Assembly (NCBI GenBank): GCA_963840055.1
Contig: CAWIXM010000031.1
Span: 1-64,000 of the forward strand
Length of the DNA stretch: 64,000 nucleotides
Source of the DNA: Rhodoplanes sp963840055
Lineage (GTDB): Bacteria > Pseudomonadota > Alphaproteobacteria > Rhizobiales > Xanthobacteraceae
Reading direction: 5' to 3'
Shown: in pieces, positions 35,801 to 45,455 of the stretch
Position numbering within the stretch: the first letter of the stretch is position 1
Layout: each line of letters starts with the position of its first letter
Made by a program: the position numbers and the translations under genes
Notes under the pieces: model-generated
Database searches by the model: none
The model's input: the letters and a program-made list of their open reading frames with translations, nothing else
Told to the model about the DNA's origin: nothing

Positions 35801-36297
35801 ATGATCCTTCGTCGCTTTGCTATTGGCCTATTGATCGTTCTATCCATAGCTGTAGGCGCGGCCGCACAGGATCGCATTGTCGGGATCGCGTCCGTCATCG
35901 ATGGCGACACCATCGAAATCCATGGCCGGCGCATTCGACTGTTTGGCATCGATGCCCCCGAAAGCAGCCAACTCTGTGTTCGGCCGACCGGTGAACGTTG
36001 GCGTTGCCGGCAGCAGGCGAGCTTTGCCTTGGCTGATCGGATCGGCCGCGCTGCCGTGACCTGCCAACCCGCGATCTCGATCGCTACGATGGCGTGGTAG
36101 CCGTCTGCTTCAAGGGAAACGAAGATCTGAACCGCTGGATGGTTTCAAACGGCTGGGCCGTCGCGTTCAGACGATATTCACTGGATTACGTTGCCAGCGA
36201 GACTTCTGCACGTCGAAGTCAGATTAATATCTGGTCCGGAGAGTTCGACATGCCGTGGAATTGGCGCGCGCAACACCACAATCGAAGATCGAGATGA
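35801..36297 (+). pseudogene. thermonuclease-family (SNase-like) secreted nuclease, frameshifted
   Basis: Signal peptide RFAIGLLIVLSIAVGAAAQ, then the SNase-like fold: ASVIDGDTIEIHGRRIRLFG, IDAPESSQLC (active-site Asp and Arg region), and in another frame RDLDRYDGVVAVCFKGNEDL, NRWMVSNGWAVAFRRYSLDY. The frame switch falls at CAACCCGCG near 36073 and needs one missing base in the C-run. If real the gene is dead; if a sequence error, it encodes a normal about 165-residue secreted nuclease. The stop overlaps the RecD2 start by 4 bp. Confidence 0.75.
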
Positions 36298-38477
36298 AGC
36301 CGCAACAGGAAGCGTCAGATCAGGAAGTTTTGGCGGGCCTGGTCGAGCGCGTTACTTACCACAACGTTGAAAATGGCTTCTGCGTCCTGCGTGCCAAAGT
36401 GCGCGGACATCGGGACGTCGTCACCGTCGTTGGGCACGCTGCAGCCATCGCGGCCGGTGAATGGATCACCGTTTCGGGCGGCTGGGTGAACGACCACACC
36501 CATGGCCAGCAGTTCAAGGCAAGATTTCTGCGTACCTCGCCGCCGACCACCGCCGATGGCATCGAGAAGTACCTCTCCTCCGGCATGATCCGCGGCGTAG
36601 GCCCGGTCTACGCCAGGAAGCTCGTGCGAGCGTTCGGCGACAAAGTTTTCGACATCATCGAGGCGTCGCCGGACCGGCTTCGCGAGGTCGGAGGCATCGG
36701 CCCGGTGCGCGCCGCCAGCATTCTGTCGGCCTGGGCCGAGCAGAAGGCGGTGCGAGAAATCATGGTGTTCCTGCATAGCCACGGGGTCGGCACGGCGCGG
36801 GCGGTGAGGATCTTCAAGACCTACGGCACCGATGCCGTCCAGGTCATGACCGAGAACCCGTACCGGCTGGCGCGCGACATCCGCGGAATCGGTTTCAAGA
36901 CTGCCGACGTCATCGCAATGAAACTCGGCATCGAGAAGACCGCCATGGTGCGGGTGCGCGCCGGGATTTCCTATGCGCTCGCCGAGGCGATGGATGAGGG
37001 GCATTGCGGGCTGCCGACCGATGAGCTCGTGCCGTTGACGGAGAAACTCCTTGATGTCCCTGAGGGACTGGTCCGCACGGCACTCGATCTCGAATTGGCC
37101 GAGGGCACGGTCATCGCCGATCGGGTGGGCGAAACGTCCTGTGTGTTCCTTACGGGGCTGCATCGAGCGGAACGCACGAGTGCCGAGCAACTCATGCGGC
37201 TTGCCAACGCCGTCCTGCCGTGGCCCTGGATCGACGCGGATAAGGCGCTGCCGTGGGTCGCGCAACGCATCGGGCTCTCCCTCGCGGAAAGCCAGATAGC
37301 CGCGATCAGGCTCGCCCTGATTTCCAAGGTGCTGGTCATCACTGGGGGGCCCGGCGTTGGCAAGACCACCATCATCAGAGGCATCCTTCGCATACTCTCG
37401 GCGAAGGGAATTAGGCTCTCTCTCTGCGCGCCGACCGGCCGCGCTGCCAAGCGCATGACCGAGGCGACGGGCTTCGAGGCGAAGACCATCCACCGGCTAT
37501 TAGAGGTGGACCCCAAGAGCGGCGGCTTCAAGCGTGGCGAGGACAACCCGCTCGATTGCGATCTGCTGGTCGTCGACGAGGCGTCCATGGTCGATGTTAT
37601 GCTGATGCAGGCGCTGATGAGGGCCGTGCCCGACAAGGCGGCCCTCCTGATCGTAGGCGACATCGACCAGTTGCCTTCGGTCGGGCCCGGGCAAGTGCTA
37701 GCCGACGTAATCGCATCCGGCGCCGTGCCGGTGGTGCGCCTTACAGAGGTATTCCGTCAGGCCGCGCAGAGCCGCATTATCATCAGTGCGCATCAGATCA
37801 ACCAGGGCTCAATTCCCGATCTCCGCCCTCCCGGGTCAGACAGCGACTTCTATTTCGTGCAGACGGACGATCCCGAGACCGCCGTGTCGCGCATCATCGA
37901 GCTGGTGAGAACACGGATCGCCAAACGCTTCGGTCTCGATCCTATCCGCGACATCCAGGTGCTGTGTCCGATGAATCGGGGCGGCGTCGGCGCCCGCTCG
38001 CTCAACATCGAACTGCAGGCAGCCCTGAACCCGGCCGGCGACCGCAAGGTCGAGCGCTTCGGTTGGACGTTCGCGCCCGGCGACAAGGTCATGCAGATCG
38101 AGAACGACTACGACAAGGAGGTCTACAACGGCGACATCGGCTACATCGATGACGTCAACCCTGACGATGGCGAACTAACCGCCAGCTTCGACGACCGGAC
38201 CGTCACGTATGGCTTTGGTGAACTCGACATGCTGGTACCGGCCTATGCCGCAACCATCCACAAGAGCCAAGGGTCGGAATATCCCGCTGTCGTCATCCCG
38301 GTGATGACGCAGCATTACGCTATGCTGCAACGAAATCTGCTCTACACTGGCGTCACGCGAGGCAAGAAACTGGTCGTGATTGTCGGGCAGAAGAAGGCCA
38401 TCGGGATCGCCGTCCGCAATGTGTCAGGGCGACGGCGATGGTCGAAGCTGCAGGAGTGGCTGACGAAAAATCGATAA
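36294..38477 (+). CDS. recD2: RecD2-type (RecD/TraA) DNA helicase
   Basis: 727 residues from ATG 36294. N-terminal OB/regulatory domain (VERVTYHNVENGFCVLRAKV), helix-hairpin-helix DNA-binding region (GVGPVYARKLVRAFGDK, GGIGPVRAASIL, GIGFKTADVIA), then superfamily 1B helicase motifs: Walker A TGGPGVGKTT near residue 352, LLVVDEASMVD (motif II), GDIDQLPSVGPG (motif III), and UvrD_C_2 region AYAATIHKSQGSEYPAVVIP. RecD2 enzymes unwind DNA 5'-3' and act in repair in bacteria without RecBCD. The frame is complete and overlaps the nuclease gene by 4 bp. Confidence 0.95.
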   Translation: MKPQQEASDQEVLAGLVERVTYHNVENGFCVLRAKVRGHRDVVTVVGHAAAIAAGEWITVSGGWVNDHTHGQQFKARFLRTSPPTTADGIEKYLSSGMIRGVGPVYARKLVRAFGDKVFDIIEASPDRLREVGGIGPVRAASILSAWAEQKAVREIMVFLHSHGVGTARAVRIFKTYGTDAVQVMTENPYRLARDIRGIGFKTADVIAMKLGIEKTAMVRVRAGISYALAEAMDEGHCGLPTDELVPLTEKLLDVPEGLVRTALDLELAEGTVIADRVGETSCVFLTGLHRAERTSAEQLMRLANAVLPWPWIDADKALPWVAQRIGLSLAESQIAAIRLALISKVLVITGGPGVGKTTIIRGILRILSAKGIRLSLCAPTGRAAKRMTEATGFEAKTIHRLLEVDPKSGGFKRGEDNPLDCDLLVVDEASMVDVMLMQALMRAVPDKAALLIVGDIDQLPSVGPGQVLADVIASGAVPVVRLTEVFRQAAQSRIIISAHQINQGSIPDLRPPGSDSDFYFVQTDDPETAVSRIIELVRTRIAKRFGLDPIRDIQVLCPMNRGGVGARSLNIELQAALNPAGDRKVERFGWTFAPGDKVMQIENDYDKEVYNGDIGYIDDVNPDDGELTASFDDRTVTYGFGELDMLVPAYAATIHKSQGSEYPAVVIPVMTQHYAMLQRNLLYTGVTRGKKLVVIVGQKKAIGIAVRNVSGRRRWSKLQEWLTKNR

Positions 38478-38741
38478 CTCCGTGTCCGTTTTTCGGGTGT
38501 TGCGGAAGTTCAAGGCTGAATTGCCTCGGCGACTTCTGTCGCAAGTGACCCTTAGGCGACCTGGGTGAAAGCACACCATCCGCCGAGCGTTCAATGGGGA
38601 TGGGCGGAAGGATCGCGGGCAGGACTGCGTCGTTTTCACGCTTCAAATAGAACCTCACATCGGCTCCCACGCATTTCTCGGCCAGTTAAACTGGCTCTCG
38701 CCGGCTACTGCCGGCATAGCGGCGAACTCGGGAGGAAGCAA

Positions 38742-39713
38742 ATGTACAGGGCAGTGATCGCATCTATTGTAACATGCATCGCGCTGTCGGTGGCAACGCG
38801 CCCGGCCTCGGCTGCGGGGGAAGTCAAGATAACTCCATTGGGTGGACAGGATGGGGAGTTTTGTCTGCTCGATCGCGCGCTGATTCTTGAAGACCCGAAT
38901 GGCACGCGCATCCTCTATGATGCGGGACGCACAGTCGCCGGTGCCGATAATTCGCGCCTCGGCAAGATTGATGTCGTGCTGGTCAGCCACGTCCACGGTG
39001 ATCACCTCGGTGATCGTCACACCAAGGCTGTCAATGCCGGCTCCTGCGGCAAGCCCGACACATCGGTCAGCGCAACGCCGAACTCGAACAGCGTAGACAT
39101 TGCTGTTGCGAAAAATGCCAAGATTGTCACCGGAAGCGAGATGCCGAGTTTTTTGGCGGGCAAGCTCAAGGCAGCCGGTGGGAATCCTGAGGATTCGCTC
39201 CTTGTCCGATTTGGCGCCATGAGAAATATTGGCGGTGTCGGGATCACGACGGTCCCAGCGGTTCACAGCAATGGTCTATCCCATGCATTCATAGGCGGAA
39301 CCCTGGGCGACGCAATGAAGGAGGCCGGGATTACTGCATATGTCGGCCCACCCACCGGGTATGTTCTCAAGTTTTCGAATGGCCTCGTGGTGTATCTGTC
39401 AGGCGATACGGGGATAACGGCCGAGCAGGATATCGTGGTGCGCGGCCATTACGGGGCAAAATTGGCCGTCATTAACATCGGTGACACTTTCACGACGGGT
39501 CCCGCGGAAGCGGCCTATGTGATCAACACCCTCGTGAAACCGACCGCCGCTATTCCCTCGCACGCCAACGAAGAAGCGACAAAGGACGGCAAGGTGATCG
39601 CGGGGACGAAAACGGACACCTTCATCAAAGCTGCTAAAGTGCCGGTGCATGTTCCGGTGAGCGGCAAGACGATGTCATTCGACGACACAGGAAAATGCGT
39701 GTCCGGCTGCTGA
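38742..39713 (+). CDS. secreted metallo-beta-lactamase-fold hydrolase
   Basis: 323 residues from ATG 38742, with AGGAAGCAA just upstream. Signal peptide MYRAVIASIVTCIALSVATR cleaved after RPASAA. Metal-binding motif SHVHGDHLGD fits HxHxDH, with further ligands in PAVHSNGLS and YLSGDTG (Asp). Similarity is to UPF0173/L-ascorbate-lactonase-like MBL proteins, but the substrate is unknown. Two Cys near the C-terminus (TGKCVSGC) could form a disulfide. Single gene. Confidence 0.85.
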   Translation: MYRAVIASIVTCIALSVATRPASAAGEVKITPLGGQDGEFCLLDRALILEDPNGTRILYDAGRTVAGADNSRLGKIDVVLVSHVHGDHLGDRHTKAVNAGSCGKPDTSVSATPNSNSVDIAVAKNAKIVTGSEMPSFLAGKLKAAGGNPEDSLLVRFGAMRNIGGVGITTVPAVHSNGLSHAFIGGTLGDAMKEAGITAYVGPPTGYVLKFSNGLVVYLSGDTGITAEQDIVVRGHYGAKLAVINIGDTFTTGPAEAAYVINTLVKPTAAIPSHANEEATKDGKVIAGTKTDTFIKAAKVPVHVPVSGKTMSFDDTGKCVSGC

Positions 39714-39982
39714 GCGATACCAGGTGCTGAGCCGCCGGCTTGCGTGGTCCCCATGCAAGTCGGGGCTTGGCTGACAACGGCCACAGCAACTCGACTTCCC
39801 CCGGCTCGTTGATGCGGGCACCCGCTTCTTGAATGACGCGAGAACATTGCCGGCGTGAAATATCCGGATGTGGTCGGTCTTGCCGGCTGCTCTCTCGAAT
39901 GTCCGGTCATTGAGGGTGAAGCAAACTCTGTACAGAGAACGCCTTATGCCCGAGTTCTGACCCGAACCGGCCGGTTCGCCGG
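39714..39982. other. convergent intergenic gap
   Basis: 269 bp between the convergent metallo-hydrolase and FGE-like genes. No gene is supportable; I see no strong terminator hairpin. Confidence 0.4.
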
Positions 39983-40819
39983 TTATCTCATTCGTAGCGT
40001 TCGCGCGACACGGAAGCCGTAGCGCGTGCTCCGATTGACTGCGATGTAACGGTCGCGATACGCGGACCGGAGGTATCTCGGAAAAGTTTCCCAGGACCCG
40101 CCGCGCACGACGCGCGATACGCAATTTTCGCTCGTCCAGGCCGAGCCGTCAGTTGGCGCATTGCTGTAATTATCTTTCCAACAATCCTCAGTCCATTCAT
40201 AGACGTTGCCATGCACTTGGTAGAGGCCCCAGGGGTTTGGTTGGAAAGCGTCGACCGGGGCCGTTTGGTACCGATACCAACTCTTAGCCCCCCCGCCATG
40301 CGTATAGTTGGCTTGGTCAGCCGATATCGTGGAGCCCCACCAGAATGGCGTCGTTGTGCCGGCGCGCGTCACGTATTCGCGCTGTGCTTCGCTGAGCAGA
40401 TGGTAGTCACGGCCCGTCTTGCGTTTCAGCCATGATATGTACGCTTGAGCATCGTTCCAACTCACATTGACTACTGGCCGTTTGCCGCGGCCCCAATCCG
40501 CATCGGAGGGCTTGTAGCCGTTGCAGCCGCCGTCAGCGACGCAGGCATCCCATTCGTCAAAGGTCACCGCGTATTTGCCGACGGCGAATGGCTGGGAAAA
40601 TGTCACGCGATGCTGCGGACCTTCATAGTACGAGCGACCCTTCTCGCTTTGCGGTGAGCCCATGGTAAAGCTGCCGGCTGGGACGACCACCATCTCGGGG
40701 CATTTGGCGCAATCCCTGAAAATCTCGCCCGGCTCGTACCGGCGATCCGACGCAGGATCGGCGATCGCCAAGGATGCTGCGAGTATCGCAGAGGCAAATG
40801 CGACCCATCCAATGATCAT
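39983..40819 (-). CDS. formylglycine-generating-enzyme-like (SUMF1/FGE-sulfatase) exported protein
   Basis: 278 residues from ATG 40819. Signal peptide MIIGWVAFASAILAASLAIA. FGE-sulfatase fold: PAGSFTMGSPQSEKGRSYYE, QHRVTFSQPFAVGKYAVTFD, EWDACVADGGCNG, RPVVNVSWNDAQAYISWLKR, LLSEAQREYVTRAG, WGLYQVHGNVYEWTEDCW, and RVVRGGSWETFPRYLRSAYR with GFRVAR. Most exported bacterial members are not true sulfatase activators; the copper-binding Cys pair of aerobic FGE is not evident, so the role is uncertain (protein or metabolite modification). Stand-alone gene. Confidence 0.88.
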   Translation of the reverse strand: MIIGWVAFASAILAASLAIADPASDRRYEPGEIFRDCAKCPEMVVVPAGSFTMGSPQSEKGRSYYEGPQHRVTFSQPFAVGKYAVTFDEWDACVADGGCNGYKPSDADWGRGKRPVVNVSWNDAQAYISWLKRKTGRDYHLLSEAQREYVTRAGTTTPFWWGSTISADQANYTHGGGAKSWYRYQTAPVDAFQPNPWGLYQVHGNVYEWTEDCWKDNYSNAPTDGSAWTSENCVSRVVRGGSWETFPRYLRSAYRDRYIAVNRSTRYGFRVARTLRMR

Positions 40820-40940
40820 GCTGGGCTCTCTCAAAGCGACTGCCGTGAACCGGGAGTCTGCAACAATTTCGGCGGCGTGCAAGGATCAAGAGGCCATGGG
40901 TTCTGGCGCTAGTCGAGTGACTATAGCCGCAGGACGGACT

Positions 40941-40965
40941 CCCTCCCCGCTCGCGGGAGAGAGGG
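40941..40965. repeat. CCCTC/GAGGG hairpin element
   Basis: CCCTCCCCGCTCGCGGGAGAGAGGG, written in pieces as CCCTCCCCG, CTCG, CGGGAGAGAGGG: an imperfect palindrome in the gap upstream of the FGE-like gene. Similar short GC palindromes are dispersed in Bradyrhizobiaceae genomes as REP-like elements. Confidence 0.45.
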
Positions 40966-41110
40966 CGTTGACGGCGTGACAGAGGTGTGTGTCGAATACA
41001 CTACAAAGCGTGCAATCGTGCGCTTCGATGACGAAGTAACGTCATGGGAGAGGATTGCTCAAGCGGCGACGAATGCGGGCTTCCCCGCGAGCAAGGCAGA
41101 GTGAAATCCG

Positions 41111-41314
41111 ATGCAGTGTGAATCGAGCATCACCTGCCCCCATTGCGGGCATGCCGAAACAGAGACCATGCCGACAGACGCGTGCCAGTGGTTCTATAAT
41201 TGCAAGGGCTGCGGTACGGTCCTGAAACCTAAGCCCGGCGAATGCTGCGTCTTCTGTTCCTACGGAACCGTGCCATGTCCGCCGGTCCAGAAAGAACAAT
41301 CCTGCTGCGGCTGA
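41111..41314 (+). CDS. small Cys-rich protein (GDCC-type)
   Basis: 67 residues with eleven cysteines: ITCPHCGHAETETMPTDACQ, WFYNCKGCGTVLKPKPGECC and VFCSYGTVPCPPVQKEQSCC. A zinc-ribbon-like CPHC...CKGC and a conserved ECCVFCSYGTVPCPP block, found as a small conserved family of unknown function in proteobacteria, often near mercury or metal genes. It likely binds zinc or another thiophilic metal. Stands alone here. Confidence 0.75.
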   Translation: MQCESSITCPHCGHAETETMPTDACQWFYNCKGCGTVLKPKPGECCVFCSYGTVPCPPVQKEQSCCG

Positions 41315-41453
41315 CTTCTGTCAGTATGACCGACTTTGTGCCGTGGCACTTACTCGCCGTCGAGTGCAATTCGGCGCGACGGTCGGTCTCGAAGGCGGAG
41401 CGGAAACCATAAGCACGTGGCGCACCGAGCACCCTTTCGGTGCACCACGTTCC

Positions 41454-42173
41454 TCAACGGCTTGGGTTCAGGAGTTGATGCTGGGCAGGCATTATGGGTT
41501 GGGGCCAGCGCGCCAGTGCGGAGGCACCTTGGGGGGTGAGCGCGTAAACGCCGCGCTCAATCCGGGCGAACCAGCCGTAGACATTGCCCAGGAGAATGCT
41601 GGAGGCGTTTGGGACGACCGAGCGAAGTTCCCGAGTGCGGCGCGGGCCCCCAGCGAGAGAGGCGGCGCAGGCAAGCGCCTGTTGCCGATAGGCGGTCATG
41701 ATTGGCATCTTGGTCGATCCCCCGAGAGCGGGATCACCTACCCGGCTGCGATGTTCTTGAACAAGCCGTGCGCGGCGCTTTGGGTCCTGACGGGGCCGCC
41801 ATGGTTTCGGCTCAACAAGCACTTCGACCGACCCGATGGATGACACCCCAAGCAAACCAAAGCCCAGTAAACGGCAAAGCTTATGCACACGCGGATCGCG
41901 TACGCGACCCCCACGCCCGGTCACGCGCACGGCAAGCCAAACCTCGTCGCAGGCAGCCGTGCGGTTCACACCCTGCAGCACAAGCTCAAGACTGAAGGCA
42001 GACTTGAGCTCGCCGACCACCACGATTGGCGGCTCCTCTCCGCGCAGGGCGACGAGATCGCAGCCGCAGACCTCGCCCTTGACCGTGAAGCCGAGCCGTT
42101 CGAGATAGCGCTTCACGGGTGCGTAGAGCGTCGTCTCGGGGGTTTCCAGGTGGCGCTTGGGCTTGCGAGGCAT
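41454..42173 (-). CDS. DUF2161 PD-(D/E)XK-type protein
   Basis: 239 residues. ETTLYAPVKRYLERLGFTVK, GEVCGCDLVALRGEEPPIVV and VGELKSAFSLELVLQGVNR carry a nuclease-like D...ExK core (CDLVAL... GELK) of the DUF2161 family (putative phosphodiesterase). Second half: winged-helix-like ALACAASLAGGPRRTRELR and GNVYGWFARIERGVYALTPQG. Function unknown, a possible DNA-related enzyme. Single gene; complete. Confidence 0.82.
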   Translation of the reverse strand: MPRKPKRHLETPETTLYAPVKRYLERLGFTVKGEVCGCDLVALRGEEPPIVVVGELKSAFSLELVLQGVNRTAACDEVWLAVRVTGRGGRVRDPRVHKLCRLLGFGLLGVSSIGSVEVLVEPKPWRPRQDPKRRARLVQEHRSRVGDPALGGSTKMPIMTAYRQQALACAASLAGGPRRTRELRSVVPNASSILLGNVYGWFARIERGVYALTPQGASALARWPQPIMPAQHQLLNPSR

Positions 42174-42336
42174 CCGTCAGAATTGCCGCGCTTTGGTAAA
42201 CGGTGGGTTATCTGTCCCTCCGCCGTGCATATGCAACCGACTACATCTGGCAGCTGATCCGTTCAAGACGGCGGCGGATCATGTGTAGGGGAGTATTGCG
42301 GCGGCGCTCAATCAGGCGGCTTGATGGTATCAGGAG

Positions 42337-42852
42337 TCATATTTTCCGACTGTCATACGCCCAGTGCAGCAGCGCCTGCCTTTGACGTGGACGGCAGAAG
42401 GGATCGCCGGGCTCACAGTTCTTCTTGATCTGATTGATGTGACGCCGGAAAGCCTTCCAGCGCTTGATCTGGCGACTGTCCTCTTCCGGCATCCTCCGGC
42501 CCATGTAGTAGCGGCAGTACCATTGGAACCAACCACGCGGATCGTCGGGGTGGATCCAGCCTTTCTTGCGCCACTCCGACAGCGGTCGGCTGGCGTCAAC
42601 TCCGAAATGGTTGAGCGAACAGTCGCGCCCCTTTGGCGATAGCTTTGCCCTCTTGAACCAGCTCGCAGGAAACTCCTTGCGGCAGTCGGTCATGTACTTG
42701 CCGCAGAATACCCCGAGCGCGAGCATCTCTTTGGGGGTCAGCTCGGGTTTGAATTCAGGGTCGAAGTTCCGCGCCATGGGTGCAGTCAATTGATAGCGGT
42801 ATCGCTTCTGCATTCGGTCATTGACCGTGACCCACTTTGATTTTCTGCGCAT
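42337..42852 (-). CDS. conserved hypothetical protein
   Basis: 171 residues, Trp/Tyr/Arg-rich: ELTPKEMLALGVFCGKYMTD, CRKEFPASWFKRAKLSP, WRKKGWIHPDDPRGWFQWYC, RYYMGRRMPEEDSRQIKRWK. Conserved in alpha- and gammaproteobacteria as an unannotated family; the aromatic-basic composition suggests nucleic-acid binding but this is a guess. 35 bp downstream of TspO on the same strand, so possibly co-transcribed. Confidence 0.65.
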   Translation of the reverse strand: MRRKSKWVTVNDRMQKRYRYQLTAPMARNFDPEFKPELTPKEMLALGVFCGKYMTDCRKEFPASWFKRAKLSPKGRDCSLNHFGVDASRPLSEWRKKGWIHPDDPRGWFQWYCRYYMGRRMPEEDSRQIKRWKAFRRHINQIKKNCEPGDPFCRPRQRQALLHWAYDSRKI

Positions 42853-42887
42853 ATTCCATGACCGCGCTTAGCCATCGCGTACGCGAT

Positions 42888-43358
42888 TCACCGATTGAGT
42901 ATCCAGATCGAGAAGTTGAGGACGGTGGCGAACGCGACCCAGACTGTGAGCGGTACGAGGCAAAAAGCCGCCAACCTATCCAGCCGATAGAACGCCACAA
43001 CGGTTGCGATGATCAGCGCAAATTGTAGGACGATATTGACCATTCCCAAAAGTGGGCTGTTGGCGGCGAAGAACATCCACGACCATGCCGCATTAAACGC
43101 CAGTTGAACGAAGAATAAGGTCAGAGCCGTTCGGCGCATTGAGCCAGCCGGCAGGCACAGAATCCGCCAGACCGAGAAAGCCATCAGCAGATACAATGTC
43201 GTCCAGACCGGACCGAAGACCCAGTTCGGCGGGTTGAATGGTGGCTTGGCGAGATTGGCGTACCAGGGTGCGAGGTTCGGGTAGGTCGCGATCTGACCGA
43301 TTACTGAAGCCGCCACGACGGCAGAGATTGAAATCAGGGCGAGACGAGCCTGCGCCAT
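42888..43358 (-). CDS. tspO: TspO/MBR family tryptophan-rich sensory protein
   Basis: 156 residues with five transmembrane helices: LALISISAVVAASVIGQIA, WVFGPVWTTLYLLMAFSVW, TLFFVQLAFNAAWSWMFFAA, VNIVLQFALIIATVVAFYRL and FCLVPLTVWVAFATVLNFSI. Family signatures W-Y-x-L-x-K-P-x-x-x-P-P (WYANLAKPPFNPPNWVFGPVW) and N-x-x-W (NAAWSW) are present. TspO binds tetrapyrroles and modulates photosynthesis or stress responses in Rhodobacter. It heads a two-gene minus-strand unit. Confidence 0.93.
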   Translation of the reverse strand: MAQARLALISISAVVAASVIGQIATYPNLAPWYANLAKPPFNPPNWVFGPVWTTLYLLMAFSVWRILCLPAGSMRRTALTLFFVQLAFNAAWSWMFFAANSPLLGMVNIVLQFALIIATVVAFYRLDRLAAFCLVPLTVWVAFATVLNFSIWILNR

Positions 43359-43496
43359 CGTTCATGCCGCTTCGAATCTTCCATGCCGATCTACTGAACC
43401 TACGTGCTAGTTCGCTGATCTGCTTACCATTACGCACCCTCTTGCTTCCACAGTGCTTCCAGAATTCGGCTCGAGATCTGAGCCGAAAATGACGAC

Positions 43497-43521
43497 GCCG
43501 CCAAGTCGCTGACTTGGCGGC
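43497..43521 (-). terminator. hairpin terminator after tRNA-fMet
   Basis: Perfect 11-bp stem GCCGCCAAGTC / GACTTGGCGGC with a 3-base loop, 6 bp beyond the tRNA 3' end on the minus strand, followed by GTCGTCATTTTC. Strong candidate intrinsic terminator, though the T-run is short. Confidence 0.75.
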
Positions 43522-43527
43522 GCTATT

Positions 43528-43604
<77 letters not shown>

Positions 43605-43686
43605 TTAAACGAAATTGTAGGCGACCGCCTTAAACGAATTGCAGACGACCACCCACATGATGTTTATGTAACAACTGATCCTTCGT

Positions 43687-44639
43687 ATGGGAAGCCCGCC
43701 GTTGGACAAGATGTTGTCGCCCTCCGACGTTGCGGCCGGCACCACCGGTTCCCCCAAACGCGCCGCATTGCGGCCGAACGCCAGCGTGCCGGAAACGCTG
43801 CGGGCGGTCGCGCACGACGTGATCGCAGAGGCGCGGACGGCGATCAATAACCCCGTTGACGCCATCGCCGTGCACGATTTCCGCAAGGCGATGAAGCGCT
43901 GGCGCGCGTTTCTTCGCCTGCTTCGGCCCTATCTGGGCGACGAGGGGCGGCGCATGCAGACGGAGGCGGCCGAACTGGCGCGCAGCCTGGCCGGCGCGCG
44001 CGATGCGCGCACCGTCCTCGATGCGCTCAACGATCTGAGCAAGGGCGAGCAGACGCTCTCGCCACGGTCATTCGCCACCATCACCGCCGGCTCGAATCGA
44101 TGCGCGTCGCCGCCGAGGGGAATACGGTCACTGCCGAAACGCGCGCGCGAATCGATGCGATCCTGGCGGCGAACGGCGAGTCGGTGAAGTTTTGGCCACT
44201 CGCAACCCTTGGTTACAAGGAAATCGCGACCGAGCTCGCCGAGGGCTACCGGCGCGCCCGCGAAGCGATCCCGCGCGATTGGATGGAGGCCGACCCCGAG
44301 ATGCTGCACGACTTGCGCAAGCGCGTGGTCGTGCATCGCTATCAGATGGAAATCATCGAGCCGCTGTGGCCGCGCTTCGGACAGTTCTGGGTCGGCGAAA
44401 CGCAGCGGCTGCGCGAGCGGCTCGGGCACCACCAAGACTTGATCATCTTTTCTCAGCTCACGGCGCCGCATCAGACGCTCGCACGATGGCGGTCGCGACT
44501 AACCCCGCTGATCGCCGCCCGCCGGGCCGATCACGTGCACGCGGCCGCACGCATCGCCAACCGGTTGTTCGTCGACTCGCCGAAGGCCTTTCGCCGCCGC
44601 CTGCTGGCGCTTTGGGACCACCGGGAGCGCCCGGCCTGA
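43687..44639 (+). pseudogene. CHAD domain protein, apparent frameshift
   Basis: The conserved-histidine alpha-helical domain (CHAD) binds polyphosphate. First half from ATG 43687: AVHDFRKAMKRWRAFLRLLR and LARSLAGARDARTVLDALND; second half in another frame: MLHDLRKRVVVHRYQMEIIE, LRERLGHHQDLIIFSQL and LFVDSPKAFRRRLLALW. Both conserved His motifs and the R/K-rich helices are intact. The frame switch near 44086 (ACCGCCGGC) needs one missing base. If a sequence error, the gene is a normal about 316-residue CHAD protein. Confidence 0.82.
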
Positions 44640-44726
44640 CCGGATGCAGCGCAACACCCAGGACCACCCTCCGCGCACCGGACCTGCCGCCGCCTGCGAT
44701 CACCTCCGGACACATGGGCTTATAAG

Positions 44727-45176
44727 ATGACGCTCGGCACAAACGAATTGCTGTTGCGGTTGGGCGCAGCCACTTTCGCCGGATTGATCGTCGGGCTCAA
44801 TCGCGACCTCCGCAACAGGCCGATCGGGATGCGGACGCTCAGCCTGGTCGCGCTCGGAAGCGCCATCGTGGTCGTTTCCACGATCCAGATTCCCGGCATT
44901 GCCGAAAACTCCAACGCGGCAAGCCGGGTTGTTCAGGGCATCATTCAGGGGTTGATGGCCGGTATCGGCTTCATCGGCGCCGGCGTGATTCTGCGCGACT
45001 CCAATGCTCAAAGGGTCAAAGGCCTGACGAGCGCCGCAACGGTATGGGTAACCGCGGCGCTTGGCATCGCTTGCGGCCTGGGCGCCTGGCGCACCGTTGC
45101 CATCGCGCTCGTCCTGACCTTCTTCGTGCTGCTCGGACTGCACTGGATCGAGCACGTGATGTTCGAAGAAGACTAG
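44727..45176 (+). CDS. MgtC/SapB family membrane protein
   Basis: 149 residues: LRLGAATFAGLIVGLNRDLR, PIGMRTLSLVALGSAIVVVS, VVQGIIQGLMAGIGFIGAGV, ILRDSNAQRVKGLTSAATVW, VTAALGIACGLG and IALVLTFFVLLGLHWIE. These are the N-terminal membrane domain motifs of MgtC/SapB (R-PxGxRTxxLV, GIGFxGAGxI, GLTTAAxxW). It lacks the C-terminal ACT-like domain of Salmonella MgtC. Role in Mg or acid stress in related proteins; here unknown. Stands alone. Confidence 0.93.
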   Translation: MTLGTNELLLRLGAATFAGLIVGLNRDLRNRPIGMRTLSLVALGSAIVVVSTIQIPGIAENSNAASRVVQGIIQGLMAGIGFIGAGVILRDSNAQRVKGLTSAATVWVTAALGIACGLGAWRTVAIALVLTFFVLLGLHWIEHVMFEED

Positions 45177-45455
45177 AGCGGGGTGAATTGATAATCATTG
45201 CTCGTACTAGCGCTCGCTAGAGGCGGTGAAAAAGCGCCAGATCCAGGCATCCCTCGCGTCAGATCTGACGCGCCAACGCGGCCCTCAGCTCGCCGGTACC
45301 GCGGCTACTGTGATGCGGGTGTTGTGTTGGCAACCGCGCCAGAAGGAAATATCCTTGGCACCGAACTCCGCTGTTCCGGTACGGAGTCAACCAGCTATCG
45401 GTGCGGTGAATAAGCACTGAATTCGATTACGGAGGAAACGATGATGTTTAACAAA